A DNA stretch of 64,000 nt from Seiridium cupressi. Its lineage: Eukaryota > Ascomycota > Sordariomycetes > Amphisphaeriales > Sporocadaceae. Location of the stretch: assembly GCA_036674765.1 (NCBI GenBank), contig JARVKI010000002.1, forward strand, positions 682,001 through 746,000, written 5' to 3'. Below are positions 13,514 through 24,553 of this stretch, piece after piece (the first letter of the stretch is position 1; each line of letters opens with the position of its first letter). Made by a program: the position numbers and the translations under genes. Under the pieces are notes generated by a model. The model ran no database searches. It was given only the letters and a program-made list of their open reading frames with translations, and was not told the origin of the DNA.

Positions 13514-15536
13514 TTATGCTGATGGCTTATTCTTCTGCTTATACTGGATGAACCTAGTCAAATTCAGAGATGCCTCGTCAGCGCGAGCCCGAAGCTCGGT
13601 AGAGTTCCGCTTGTCGACCTTCTTAGCCATAGCTTTCACTTTTGGCACCACCTCCTCAAGGAACTTGATGAAATTGTCTTTCCAGAACACCTCCCTGTCG
13701 CAGGGATGATTCTCGTCTCCATAAATGTCGAATAGTTGGTTGAGCGCTTCGACAGCATCTGCTGCTGGTGTGTCCGGAAGTTTGGCTACAACCGTTACAA
13801 GGAAGACTCCGATCTCGCGGTTCAACTGCATTGGTGCAGGATCCAATGCAAGTTGTCCCAGTACTCCGATGCACTTGACGCCAAGTCCTTGGAAAGGGTC
13901 TTCTGCTTCCTCCCGCAGGCCCGTTGAGGCGTGATAGAGTGACATGAACTTTTTCGGCTCATCAACACTGAGCGGGGTCTTATCGTGTAGCGCTCGAGCA
14001 ATTGCCCATGCTAGGCTTGTGACGACCGTCGCGAGAGAAACGTCTGACGTATCACTAGAAAGCACATGTGCTATTGACTCCTTCCAGATTAGTTGAGCGA
14101 CTGGAGTCCATGCTGCTAGAACAGGGATATTGCTCCCTTCGGAGAAGTCAAGGCAGGAAACCGTCCAGGCAATGTTGTTCAATGCTGTAAACGCATGGCT
14201 TCGGATGGCTAGTGATGTTTGTTCGTTGCCATTGCTCGCGGTGGACACTTTCACGATCTGGGGTATGGCCTTTTGCATGAGAAGTTTCAGGGTTGGTAGG
14301 AAGTCCATGCCGGCGGCCTCGTCAGGATAGTCGTCTGCGCCAGTGACCATGTCCATGTCGGCCTCCATCTCATCCTCGTCCATGTCGTCGTCATCGTCCT
14401 CTGCCTCTTTATCAGACGTGACATCTTCGTCGCCGTCGGCCTCCATAGCTGTAGCTTTGTCGTCGAAGCCTTTCCATTCGCCACCAGCCTTGTTGCCCCT
14501 TTCAAGCGACTCTTGCAGAGCTGTGCCGATAGATGCAAGAATTTCAAGGGTCAATTGCAAAATCTCGACAGGGCTAGATCCACTCGTACCCTTGGGTAGA
14601 TTACCGGTGGCAGGTGTATTCTCCAGAGCAGTGGCGAGGGTAGGTATAAGCGATGCATCACTGGACTTGTCCCTACCGGGATTCGAGTCATCCCACTCCA
14701 TAGTGGAGAAGACGTTGTGCAACACGCCACAGGACAGCACAGCACGTAACCCATTGCCCGCCTTGAAAGACATCAGATGCTTGAAGGCATTCTGATCATC
14801 TCCGAGAATCCTTTCCACGAATTGTCGGTTATCCTCGGTCAGGGTCATCAAGCATGAAAGAACACTGTTCTTGGCGCCATCCAAGACCATGTCACTAGAG
14901 ACGAGTGTGAGTAAAAATTCCACGATATGGTCATTGCGGATAATGGCCTCGAGAATATCATCCTGAGCCTCCGCAAGTGCGGATATGATCGTGGCAATGG
15001 ACTCAGCGATGCCAAAAGCGAAATTCTGCTCTGCTTTCGAGGCTCTGCTGAATGCGGCGTTTGGGCCTCGTAAAGACTCTGTCACCTATAAAGGTGTAAG
15101 TGGTGCCCATGGTTGATTGAGGTCGGGGAATATCACTCACCTTCTTAGCGGCATGCTCAATAGCTGTTAGTGTGTCAATTCTGAAGAGATGGACGCAGAA
15201 GTCGGCTTCTTCTTCCTGGGTGAGAAGCTTGAGGATTTCCCATCCAGCTGCGCGACTCTCAATACTGGCATCCGTCAAGGTCTCGGTGAGAATAATGGGA
15301 ACGACTTGTTCTCTCAGGAGTAATTTCCGGCACTTGGTATCCTGAATGATATTGGCGACAGCCGTTGCAGCCGTGGTGCGAGACTTGGGGTCAGAGCCCT
15401 GAAGGTCTTTGAGGACAGGAAGAATGCTCTTCTCTCGCAGAGCAGCCAGCTCCGGGTCTGACGGCGGCTTCACGGGCTTCGCAATAGGATCCGTGCGCTG
15501 ATTCGCCTTGCCTCTATTCCGTCGGGATTTGCCCAT
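13514..15536 (-). CDS. SYO1: Symportin 1 (ARM/HEAT-repeat ribosomal protein co-importer)
   Basis: Escort that imports ribosomal proteins uL18 (Rpl5) and uL5 (Rpl11) together into the nucleus for 5S RNP assembly. Exons 15141-15536 and 13514-15085 (intron 55 nt, phase 0) give 655 residues. The basic N-terminus MGKSRRNRGKANQR is the family hallmark and resembles a nuclear import signal. It is followed by ARM/HEAT-type helical repeats (KSRTTAATAVANIIQD and onward). A long acidic loop (EDDDDDMDEDEMEADMD) sits near residues 363-380, as in the characterised Syo1. The C-terminal half continues with helical repeats. The human counterpart is HEATR3. The gene is divergent from the glycosyltransferase-like gene. 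Confidence 0.92.
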
Positions 15537-16334
15537 GCTGGCGATTGTGATGAACTGTTTCGATGGTCTGGGTCGACGATCTTGATTTTGTAGCGGGCAA
15601 GTTCACCGACCTCACAAATGGCCCTGCAGACGAGTGGTGATTTTCTCATTCTTCATGAAATTTTGCCAATGCATGCTCCATACAGGGCCACGGTCGGCGA
15701 CGAGTGGGTCACGGCGGGTAGCCTAAAGCGAAAGGGTCTTGCTCCGCTGGATTTGGATTTGGCGGGGCTCGCCGTCGGACAATTACAGTTTCCTGGGATC
15801 GCGGGCTGCAGGGTGTCAGGTCAGGTCCACGGCTCTGCTCTGCACGGGTTTATTCGTCCATGGTGTGCTGAACCCGATCTGCTGCTCATTGGATGAATCC
15901 TACCTTGGCCACCGGCGTCTTGGCGCAATTGACTGCCACCGTGTCCCTGATATCGTATTCCCTCGTCGTGACACGTTTCTGTAACCGGCTAATAGTGAAG
16001 GTAGCCGTTGCTTTTGCACAACCTAGAACTGGAGCTGCTTTGTGCTTTAGCCTTTGGGTGCATTTAGACCTTGGGCGATCTAAGGTTCGCTGAAAGTGGG
16101 ACCAGCTCGGCTTAGGTGGCTTCTGTGCATGAGCTAGCAATTGGACATCTGCATGTTTCAATGTTGAATGCATAGCAGCTGAGCTTCCAAGATTCACCCA
16201 CGCGACCATCCATCACCTAGAACCGACAGTCAGCAATCATGACATGACATGACATGATACAACACCTCCCTCCGATGTTCCCAGCGGTACCGAGTTCGAC
16301 ATAGCTCTTCCTGCAGCAGTGCTCGCCGTGAGCA
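15537..16334. other. Divergent promoter region SYO1 / glycosyltransferase
   Basis: About 800 bp with a (CATGA)4 repeat at 16238-16257 roughly 80 nt before the glycosyltransferase start. No coding signal found. Confidence 0.6.
16238..16257. repeat. (CATGA)4 short tandem repeat
   Basis: Four CATGA units, probably within the 5' untranslated region of the downstream gene. Confidence 0.85.
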
Positions 16335-18457
16335 ATGACTGTATGGGGGAAAGCCCAGCGCTTCCTCCTCAGCGATGAGGAAATGGGCAAGAAGGACGAT
16401 GACCACAAGCCCTCGGCTGCTCATATTGGCCTGCGCACGCCGGGCTGGCAACCAAAGCGTGGTCCGCAGCGAAGACTCCTCAAGCGTATCGCCGTTGTGC
16501 TGCTGGTAGCAGGACTGGTCTATCTCTTCATACACAACATCCCTACTGACCTTGGCCCGGTACGGACAGGTCGGCCACAGTACGGCACTCGAACACCCGG
16601 GGCCACGACCAATTACGGTGCTGCGCACTCTCCGACGCCTGGCGACAGTGTTGATGCCGAACCTACATACAATGGACCACCCAAGTTTGTCGCCTTGGCG
16701 CCATCCCTACACGCAATCGCGGGCACAAGAGGCGGCATGTTACTGAACAAGAACATCCTATTCGCGGCTTCAAGTCTTAAGAGCGCGGCAACTCTGCTAC
16801 CAATTGCTTGCCAGATGGGACGGGAGTCGAGGAATTATGTGCACTTCGCTCTAATGAGCCGCAGTGAAATCAGCATTGAGGAGCTCCAGAGCGTCAACGG
16901 GATTGACGAAAGCTGCCAGATTATATTCCACGACGCCCGTACGGAGAAGGCTGCCATCATGACCGACGATCGGATGGAGTATGCCGTGTTTCGGGCTTTT
17001 CACCACATCTTCATGTGGATGCACCCACAAGCTATCATCGTCGATGGTTCTGGCTGGGAGGAATATTTCCTCACAAAGGGAGCAGCTACGCATGTGAAGG
17101 CAACAGGCAACACTTTAATCGAGTTACCGTACTCAACGCAGGGTGTGCAGTGGATGACCAAATTAGATAGTCGGTCTTTGCGCGGTAGGTCCCACGATTG
17201 CAGCAACACATCATGATATGCTAATTCATTGTTGGCAGCTTGGGATAAAAATCACATTGATATCGTGATACAAGCGGTTCCAGGTTCAACCGGGAGCTTG
17301 ATCAGGCTTTTGAGGTCGCTCGCAATGGCCGATTTCTCATCCAGCTCAATTCCACATCTCACTATTGAGCTTCCGCATGACGTAGACGCTGCCACGAAAC
17401 AGTTCTTGCGGGACTTTCAATGGCCGCCATCATATATTCCTAATCCGACCGGCGCAAAATATGTGTCTCTGAGACATCGATTACCGCACCAAAGGTTGAC
17501 AGAGGAGGAGAGCTCAGCTCGGTTCCTTGAATCCTTCTGGCCCGCGGACCCGACAATGTCCCATGTACTAGTGCTCTCACCTCAGGTCGAGTTAGCACCA
17601 AACTTCTTCCATTGTGAGTTGTTAACTCTAGAAAAATTAGTTGAATTCGAGCTAATATAATCAATAAAGACCTGAAGTATACGCTTTTGGAGTATAGGTA
17701 CTCTGAAGCGTCGCACATCCAGCATTGGGATGCAAGGCTCCTTGGTATCAGCCTGGAACAACCTCTGAAGCAATTGGGTGGCGATGAACAGTTCATACCA
17801 CCGCTGTCGCATGTCCAAAAGTCAGATCAGGACATCCCATCGTCATTCCTGTGGCAAGCGCCCACTAGCCATGCTATGCTCTTCATGGGTGAGAAGTGGA
17901 TAGAACTTCATGATCTGGTTGCACGGTCACTAGATGTGCAGAAGACTTCTGACTCCATTCCCTCACTTCTATCTAAGAAGTTGGTGAGCACCCACCATCC
18001 ATCTTGGCTAGAGCATGCCTTGCGCCTATCAAGACTGCGTGGCTATTGGACCCTCTATCCCGGCGAGGATACGGTGAAAAGCCTCGCGACAGTGCATACC
18101 GAGCTCCAGCATGCGCCGGAGGAATACGCCACAGAGGACGAGCCTTTGGCGTTAACAGACAAGGCCAGCGATGAGGAGATTGAGCAACTGATGGAGAAGC
18201 TCAAGACGGGTCCGGAACTATACCTGACTTCTGCATCTTCTCTGCAGGGTTTACTGGATGCGGGCTCGCTCCGTCCGTTTGGAAACCTGCCACTGCTCAC
18301 ATGGGATGGAACGAAAACCGATCTTCAGGGTCTAGATAGTCTCGCGGCTGAGTACGCCGTTGACTTCAAGTCGCAAGTGGGCAACTGTGGCAACGAAGCA
18401 CTCAACATCAAACGGGTCGACATGTCGACAAAAGATCTGTTCTGCTCGGAAAATTAG
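16335..18457 (+). CDS. Type II membrane protein, fungal glycosyltransferase-2-like
   Basis: Probably a Golgi or ER enzyme of the fungal family annotated as glycosyltransferase 2; the reaction is unknown. Exons 16335-17184, 17239-17613 and 17670-18457 (introns 54 and 56 nt) give 670 residues. A short cytosolic tail with basic residues (KRGPQRRLLKR) precedes one membrane anchor at about 52-68 (IAVVLLVAGLVYLFIHNI). A low-complexity stem follows and then the lumenal domain. Family-like stretches are NHIDIVIQAVPGSTGSLIRLLRSL, FWPADPTMSHVLVLSPQVELAPNFFHYLKY and HHPSWLEHALRLSRLRGYWTLYPG. The acidic-basic N-terminus DEEMGKKDDDHKPS supports the chosen start; Met17 is a less likely alternative. Clear classical catalytic motifs such as DxD are not certain, so enzyme activity is inferred from family resemblance only. 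Confidence 0.82.
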
Positions 18458-18600
18458 CTCTGGTTTACTGACATGCCAATGGCTTGAACTTACATCAAAT
18501 AGGCGTTATATACCTGGGTATTTATTTTGCTGCGTGTCATGAAATGCTCAGACAAATTTACAGTCAGCTTCACGTGTTACGGGAAACGTTTCCTGTGTCG

Positions 18601-19428
18601 CTATTCAACCTGCAGCTTATTGACAATCAGTAGGACGATGCAAGTCGCAACTATTGCCAGAGCTATCAGTGACATGATCTGGATATGAATTAGCACTTTG
18701 CCGATGGGATATATTGACCCCACGACGCATACTGATTGTGTCCTCCACCCAGACTGTACAATTGCCGTCTTCTTGCTATATTTGTTGATGGTTTCTGTGG
18801 CCGCCCTAGTCAGTACCTGCCACAGACATCACATGATCAATGGGGTTACGAACGCATATAGTTACAAAAGCCAACCATCAGACAGGAAAGCGATAAAAGC
18901 CAGAAGACGAACCCAAGTGGCCGCGCCATGCGCAGCTCTAGTTCGGTGGGCTTTGACTTCAGGTGGAACGACAGTACAATCGCTACGGACACGACAGCCA
19001 TATAGACCGAGAGCCGCAAGAACGATAGGAATGCTATACAATCCAAACTCTCATTAGAAACATGCATACTCCATTTGACGACCTTGTAGCGATGGCAAAG
19101 TGTCTTCGGTTTGCAGACTTACTGCGTTCGTTCGCGCAGTGATCCCGCGCATCGCTGGTCGTGTTCTCAAAGACCAACGGGCCGAAGAACGGCCACGTCC
19201 AGAACACATTGTCTGTCCGCCATCCAGAACTATAGTCTACTATTAGTAGATGGTCCAATAGTATAACTTCAAGTGAATCACTTCTGCGAGTGATCTCAAA
19301 CATGCCCACTGAGAGACTTACTTCATGTCACCGTCGGCCTCAACGGGTTTCCTCAGCTGCGCGCAGGAGAATGGTGCGCAGCATGACGTAGTGGCGTCCT
19401 CCTCGTCGGATAGCTCTGCGTGTTGCAT
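18601..19428 (-). CDS. DUF202 membrane protein, five exons
   Basis: Small integral membrane protein of the DUF202 (PF02656) family, the fold also seen in the Vtc1 vacuolar transporter chaperone. Exons 19322-19428, 19123-19229, 18854-19033, 18733-18794 and 18601-18678 give 177 residues with every phase matching. The hallmark DHCANERTFLSFLRLS is created across the exon 2/exon 3 junction. Three membrane segments follow: VYMAVVSVAIVLSFHL, PLGFVFWLLSLSCLMVGF and IMSLIALAIVATCIVLLIV. Intron 3 was placed as C|GTTCGT...CACAG|AA because this yields NYMQTINKYSKKTAIVQSGW, which fits the family; another acceptor 12 nt upstream (18806) with a different donor is possible but worse. The N-tail has a CC motif and acidic residues. 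It lies tail to tail with the glycosyltransferase gene, 143 nt apart. Biochemical role unknown. Confidence 0.85.
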
Positions 19429-20299
19429 GCTGGTGGCTGCAGTGTTCGTGAGCGATGAGAACGACAAGAGATCTGAGCTGCTTTTCAAGGGTCCAACGGG
19501 ATCAATTGACTCAATGAGGAGATTCTGGGGATGGATCGAGTATGTATTTTAGCTCCCATTGACAAGCGCCCCCCAGATCTCTTCAGTGCCAAAAACTTTA
19601 ACGGTTAACTACCTAGTTCTTTCTCGAAATTCATTACGAAATTGGAAGCTTCGATTGCTCTACCGACCGGCTCAGATTCCAGCTTTCCCCCGGGGCCGAT
19701 CCCGCAGGCATCTTGCATAAAGGACCCCGTGCAACCCTACCGTCGTACCCTTGCTGTGCAGTCTCAAGAGCACACACACCATACAAACTCGGCTCGCCGG
19801 GCCTCTGCCATTTGCTGGTCCAGGCAGAACTGGGAACGAAGGCGAGCCTTGGGATCGGGTGAGTCAAAATCGCCATTCTTCTTATGTACAAGCCGGGCAC
19901 ATCCTATCTATTCCTGGCGTAGCCGGCGACGGCTCTAGATAAGTAGCACTGTTGCGGGGTGTTAGTGGGCAGAGGGTGGGACTGTTTTAGTGGGCGGCGA
20001 CGCTGCTGCTGGATCGATTGCACGATAGATGCTGATTGCGCAGGCAAATACAAAAGGGCGTCGTCGATAACCGTCCCATGCCTATGATTCGTGGCACTGC
20101 TATAGACTCCAAAAAGCCGTGTCTTCTTGGCTTGGTCATTTGAATCTTGTATCGTTCAGCGTTTTTGGTTTCGGAGAAAGCGTCACATTTGGATTAATCC
20201 TGTTTTTCTTTCTCTCTTCTCCCCATTCAGTTGCGGTCACCGCTTGGGGAAAGTCACATTCGGGGCCGCTATCAGGGCTACATAAAATCGTCCTCTAGC
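19429..20299. other. Divergent promoter region, DUF202 gene / MATE
   Basis: About 870 bp; pyrimidine-rich tract just before the MATE start (20190-20230). No gene or other element recognised. Confidence 0.6.
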
Positions 20300-22423
20300 A
20301 TGTCCCATTCAAGGGACATCCCCGGCAGGAAGCCGTCTATACGCGGGCTTGGCGATCTCGCAACTTCTCTGGCCTCGTCATTCAGACCGACATCTCCACT
20401 GGCACAGGAGATCGTTGCTCGGGACGTGGCCGAGTGCTCTGAGGACGAATTTCAGGATGACGAAAACGCCTTTGATCCCTCTGACTCGGACTCCGAGCCG
20501 GGCGAGGCTGGTCCCACGCTGTATCGGCAGCCGCAGGGCATCGCCTTTGGCTACCGCCGTTCCAGCATACTGCCAGAGCCTGTCGAGGCGCCGGTGTTCA
20601 CCAAGGTCGAGAAGAAGCAGTCGCGGGATGCGGAGCGAAGCTTGCTGAGGGACAACCATATCCTTCCACCCAAACACGCCCCAGAGAAGCAGCCGGGCCT
20701 CCCTAGCAGGATCTACAAGAAACTCTTCAGCACCAAAGTGCGCAAATCGCTCGGGGATGAAGAGGTACCGACCGAGGAGTCGCCACTATTGGCCGGCGGT
20801 CCATCCAATGGCGCTGTGCAAGAGCACGAGCGCCTGAACGAGACGTGGGAGGCTGCTGTGGCGTCGGGGAAGATCCAGACGACCTGGCAGAGAGAGGCTC
20901 AGACCATCGCCAGGTACTCACAGTCGCTGATCGTGACGTTCTTGTTGCAGTATAGTATAAGTATTGCCAGCGTTTTCGCTGTTGGGCGCATCGGCAAGGT
21001 GGAGCTGGGAGCCGTCAGTTGTAAGTGAATCTGCATCCTGTTTTGATTTTGGTATTTATGCTTATACTGATGAATATGGCAGTGGCTACTATGACGGCGA
21101 ACATCACATGCTATGCCCCCTTCCAGGGACTGGCAACTAGCCTTGATACCTTGTGCTCGCAAGCGTATGGCTCAGGGCACAAGCATCTCGTCGGCCTACA
21201 GGTGCAACGAATGGTCTACTTCCTCGCCTCGCTTCTGATTCCAGTCGCTATCTTGTGGTCGTTCGCAGGCGATATCCTGGTTGCCATCGTGCCTGAACCA
21301 GAAGCAGCCGCGCTAGCTGGGCTCTACTTGAAGATCGTGATCGCAGGCGTCCCCGGGTTTATCTTGACCGAATGTGGGAAGCGTTTCGTGAATGCCCAGG
21401 GTCTGTTCCAATCGACCACTTACGTGCTGATCATCGCGGCGCCCTTGAATATCTTGGTCAATTGGTTGTTCGTCTGGCATTTCGGCTGGGGGTTTATAGG
21501 AGCCCCTATCGCCGTTGCCTTTTCGCAGAATTTGATCCCGCTGCTCTTGATACTCTACGTCGTTTTCATCGATGGATCGCAATGCTGGGGTGGATTTACC
21601 AAGAAAGCCTTTTCGAACTGGGGTAAGTGTTGTTGTGCCTCTATGCGTCCATAATCACCCCAGGCGGCTAATTGCTTGCTTTTAGGTCCTATGGTGAAAC
21701 TCGCCCTACCGGGTATGATCATGGTCGTAGCAGAATGGCTCGCCTTCGAGGTGTTAACGCTGGCAAGCAGCCAGTTTGGCACTAATTACCTCGCAGCCCA
21801 GTCGATCCTCATGACCTTGACTGCAACGACCTTCCAGCTACCGTTCCCCATCTCTATTGCCGCCTCGACGCGCGTGGCCAACCTGATCGGTGCCAAGCTC
21901 GTCAACGCTGCCAAGACATCGGCAAAGGTCGCTTTTTGTGCCGCTTGCGGAGTCGCCGTGTTCAATGTCGTCTTGCTGTCGAGTTTGCGGTATGAGCTGC
22001 CGAAACTCCTGACCAAGGACGAGGAGGTGATCGAGCTTGTGGCCCAGATCATGTTCCTGGTCGCTGTCATGCAAATCTTCGACGCCATGGCGGCAATGGC
22101 ACACGGCCTGCTCCGGGGCATCGGAAAGCAGCATTTTGGAGGATACGCGAACTTATTGGCCTACTATGTGGTAGCCTTGCCCATTTCGTTTGGGACGGCA
22201 TTTGGGCTGGACTGGAAACTCGAGGGCTTGTGGTTTGGTGTTACGCTGGGGCTGTTCTTGTAAGTGGGATTCTCGCGTCGAAATTATAATCCCGGTGGCT
22301 CCTCTAGGAAACGCTACTGACATGAATGATTACAGGGTCGGCGCCGTTGAGTATTGGTACATCTACACGAGTGATTGGGATCAAGCTGTTCGGGAAGCCG
22401 AACATCGCACTGCGGCTGGCTAA
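20300..22423 (+). CDS. MATE-family multidrug/toxin extrusion transporter
   Basis: Predicted cation-coupled exporter of organic compounds in plasma or vacuolar membrane. Exons 20300-21020, 21083-21622, 21686-22259 and 22336-22423 give 640 residues, all phases consistent. Residues 1 to about 205 form a hydrophilic, acidic, disordered cytosolic tail (DEFQDDENAFDPSDSDSEPGE; EESPLLAGG, an acidic di-leucine-like sorting motif). The MATE core then begins at TIARYSQSLIVTFLLQYS and shows two six-helix halves, with SLDTLCSQAYGSGH in the first and LANLIGAKLVNAAK-like VANLIGAKLVN in the second. The long N-tail resembles yeast vacuolar/plasma-membrane MATE proteins. The open frame extends further upstream without an ATG, so I start at the first Met, MSHSRDIPGRK; an additional 5' exon cannot be excluded. 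Confidence 0.92.
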
Positions 22424-23069
22424 AGACATCGCTGGGCTGTGCTGCATCTGTCGGATATACCCCTTTGGAATATTAAATTGGCTTTGGTAGTGGACATCAT
22501 GTAGTGGAGCCGGCGTTGGATGACAGGATAAAATTTCAATGTAGCAAATATCATGGGAAGCCAGTATCATTAAGCCTACACATGTTTCTGTTCTGCTTAT
22601 GAAAGTTGTCATTTAGGTATGATTTCGCCAAGTGCTTTTTTCACGAACCACAACTTTCGGGGGAATTTCCTGCGACACTAAACACATGTGGCGCAACTAT
22701 ACTTGGCTTTAGGAAGTAAATAATAATCGAATTAATAGCCATGTCAGGCAATTAGGTATGGCGTGGCATAACAACATGCCTCAACGCTTCGAGAAAGTAT
22801 TCCTCCATTCATTCGTTTGAAACGTCACTGTCAACAGGGTATCAAATCCGCATCAAACCCACATTCAGAGGTCGCTGACCCCCTTCTCCCTTATTCCAAA
22901 CCCGCAGATCTATCAGCCCAGTCCTTCTCGACAAGTTTTAGCCAGCAAGAGTGCCTCCCACCGATTCATTCCCAGATCTATCCAAAGCATATCTCGCTTT
23001 GCTCGTGGTATCATGATGCAATTATTAGCCTAATACAAAGTGGAAAAAAACATTGCTAGCAACTCATGC
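22424..23069. other. Intergenic, convergent 3' ends
   Basis: Between the stop codons of the MATE gene (+) and the disordered-protein gene (-). No element recognised. Confidence 0.65.
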
Positions 23070-24553
23070 TCAGAATGCAACCCCGACGACGCTCTCCCGC
23101 CATGGCGCCTGGCCAAGCACAACGGCCCTGGGCGGATCAACTGCCCGGATCGTGGCGCTGCTGCTGGGGCTCCAGCTCGTGGGGGCCGTCTGTTCCTCAA
23201 TCTCAGCATCAGACGATGTCCAGTCGCTCACTGTATCGTCAGACCCAAAGCTCGATTTCCTGGCAGGCGCTGCGACCTCGTAGAAACCACCGTCTTTGGG
23301 TATTGGCAGTGGCTTGTTCGTAACCGAGTCGAGGCTCAAATTACGAGTATGCTGGACGTCGCCAGGGAACCCAAGCCAATTCGAAACGTGTGAGAAGGAC
23401 TTCTTCTTTCTCAACGGCGGACGCAGACGAAGCGGTAAAGGCGGCGGCGGCACGCGGCCTTCGACCCGTCGACTACCTGGCGACGTAACATAGCCTCGCT
23501 GTCCCTGAGGGAGGGAGTTTGCTGGCGGTGCTGGCGGTGCTTGTGCCTTTATTGGAGCGGTGCGTGGACGGTCGAATGATAGCCTTTCACTAAAAGAAGG
23601 AGCATTTGGTGGCAAGGCGGGAACTTGAGGCATCGGCTCCATATCAACATCGACAATGGAGCGAGCAGTGCTAGGTCGCGGACCATTCGCAGTAGACGGC
23701 CTGCTACTCACGTAGATGCTCTGCCTCTCTATGACGTCCTCAATTTGCTCCTGCAGGACATCCCTTTCTAGCATAGCCGTCGCTACTCGCTCAATGAGGT
23801 CATCCATGGCTGGAGATTGAACTTTTGGTGGAGTGTTAGTCCTTAAGCGGGCCGGCGATGGACGCTTGATGGCACTTGACTGCGGTGAATCGAAGACAGA
23901 CCCGAGATTGGCGGGCTTGCGCGGAATGTGGAAAGATAAGGTCGACGAACTTTGCTGATGTTTGAGTGAGAAACTGTCTTCGCTATCACTTGAAGGAGCC
24001 ATGGCTCGTTGGGGAGGCGTGACAGGCGGGCTAGGGTAGTTGAAGTATGGCATCATGGATGAAAGCCGATTGTTGGGCTTGTATATACTGAGCTCGAGGG
24101 GACGGAAGGACCGAGGTCGGAATCTTGGTTGGTCCTCATGGCTCGAAAACCCCATGCCACCTGAGGTGACATGACGAAAGTCAGAAGGAGCGGATATCTG
24201 CGGCCGGCGCGATCTTGATTTGCTAGGAAAAAAACGTTTTCTCATAGAGAATCCTGTTCGCGTATGTTCATGTCTCTTCCCTGGAGCCTGCTCCCATGAC
24301 GGGGAGACACCTCTCGTGTATCTCATTGGTTCGACAGGAGGCGGGGGAACAAATGACGGCTGGTGATCGTAAACTTCAAAGGACTTCTCCGAAACTGTGA
24401 AGTAAATATATCAGAAACGCTTATGTGAAATGCCAGGTATTGCACCAAATGCTTACCATAATGAGGCTTCTCATCGGACCATCCACAGCAGGTTGCAATA
24501 GTATTAGAGAAAGTGGTTAATGCTTCATTGATCATGCCACTAAATGCTTTCAT
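23070..24553 (-). CDS. Disordered Pro/Ser-rich protein of unknown function
   Basis: I do not recognise this gene. Exons 24457-24553 and 23070-24394 (62-nt intron splitting a Val codon) give 473 residues. The start ATG sits in a good context (ATCACCATG). After a short N-terminal segment (MKAFSGMINEALTTFSN) most of the protein is low-complexity: basic patches RKRFFPSKSRSRR, and proline tracts VPPPPVEP and PPPPLPLRLRPPLRKKK. One clearly helical, probably coiled-coil stretch, MDDLIERVATAMLERDVLQEQIEDVIERQ, lies in the middle. Several RPSTA-type Ser/Thr sites look like kinase targets. The C-terminal part has SHVSNWLGFPGD and an acidic DSDAEI-like region. The proline tracts could bind SH3 or WW domains, hinting at a scaffold or polarity role, but that is inference from composition only. 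Confidence 0.72.

Noticed and set aside
14343..14795. Ser-rich plus-strand ORF opposite SYO1
   Set aside because: The Ser tract is the antisense of the acidic loop codons of SYO1.
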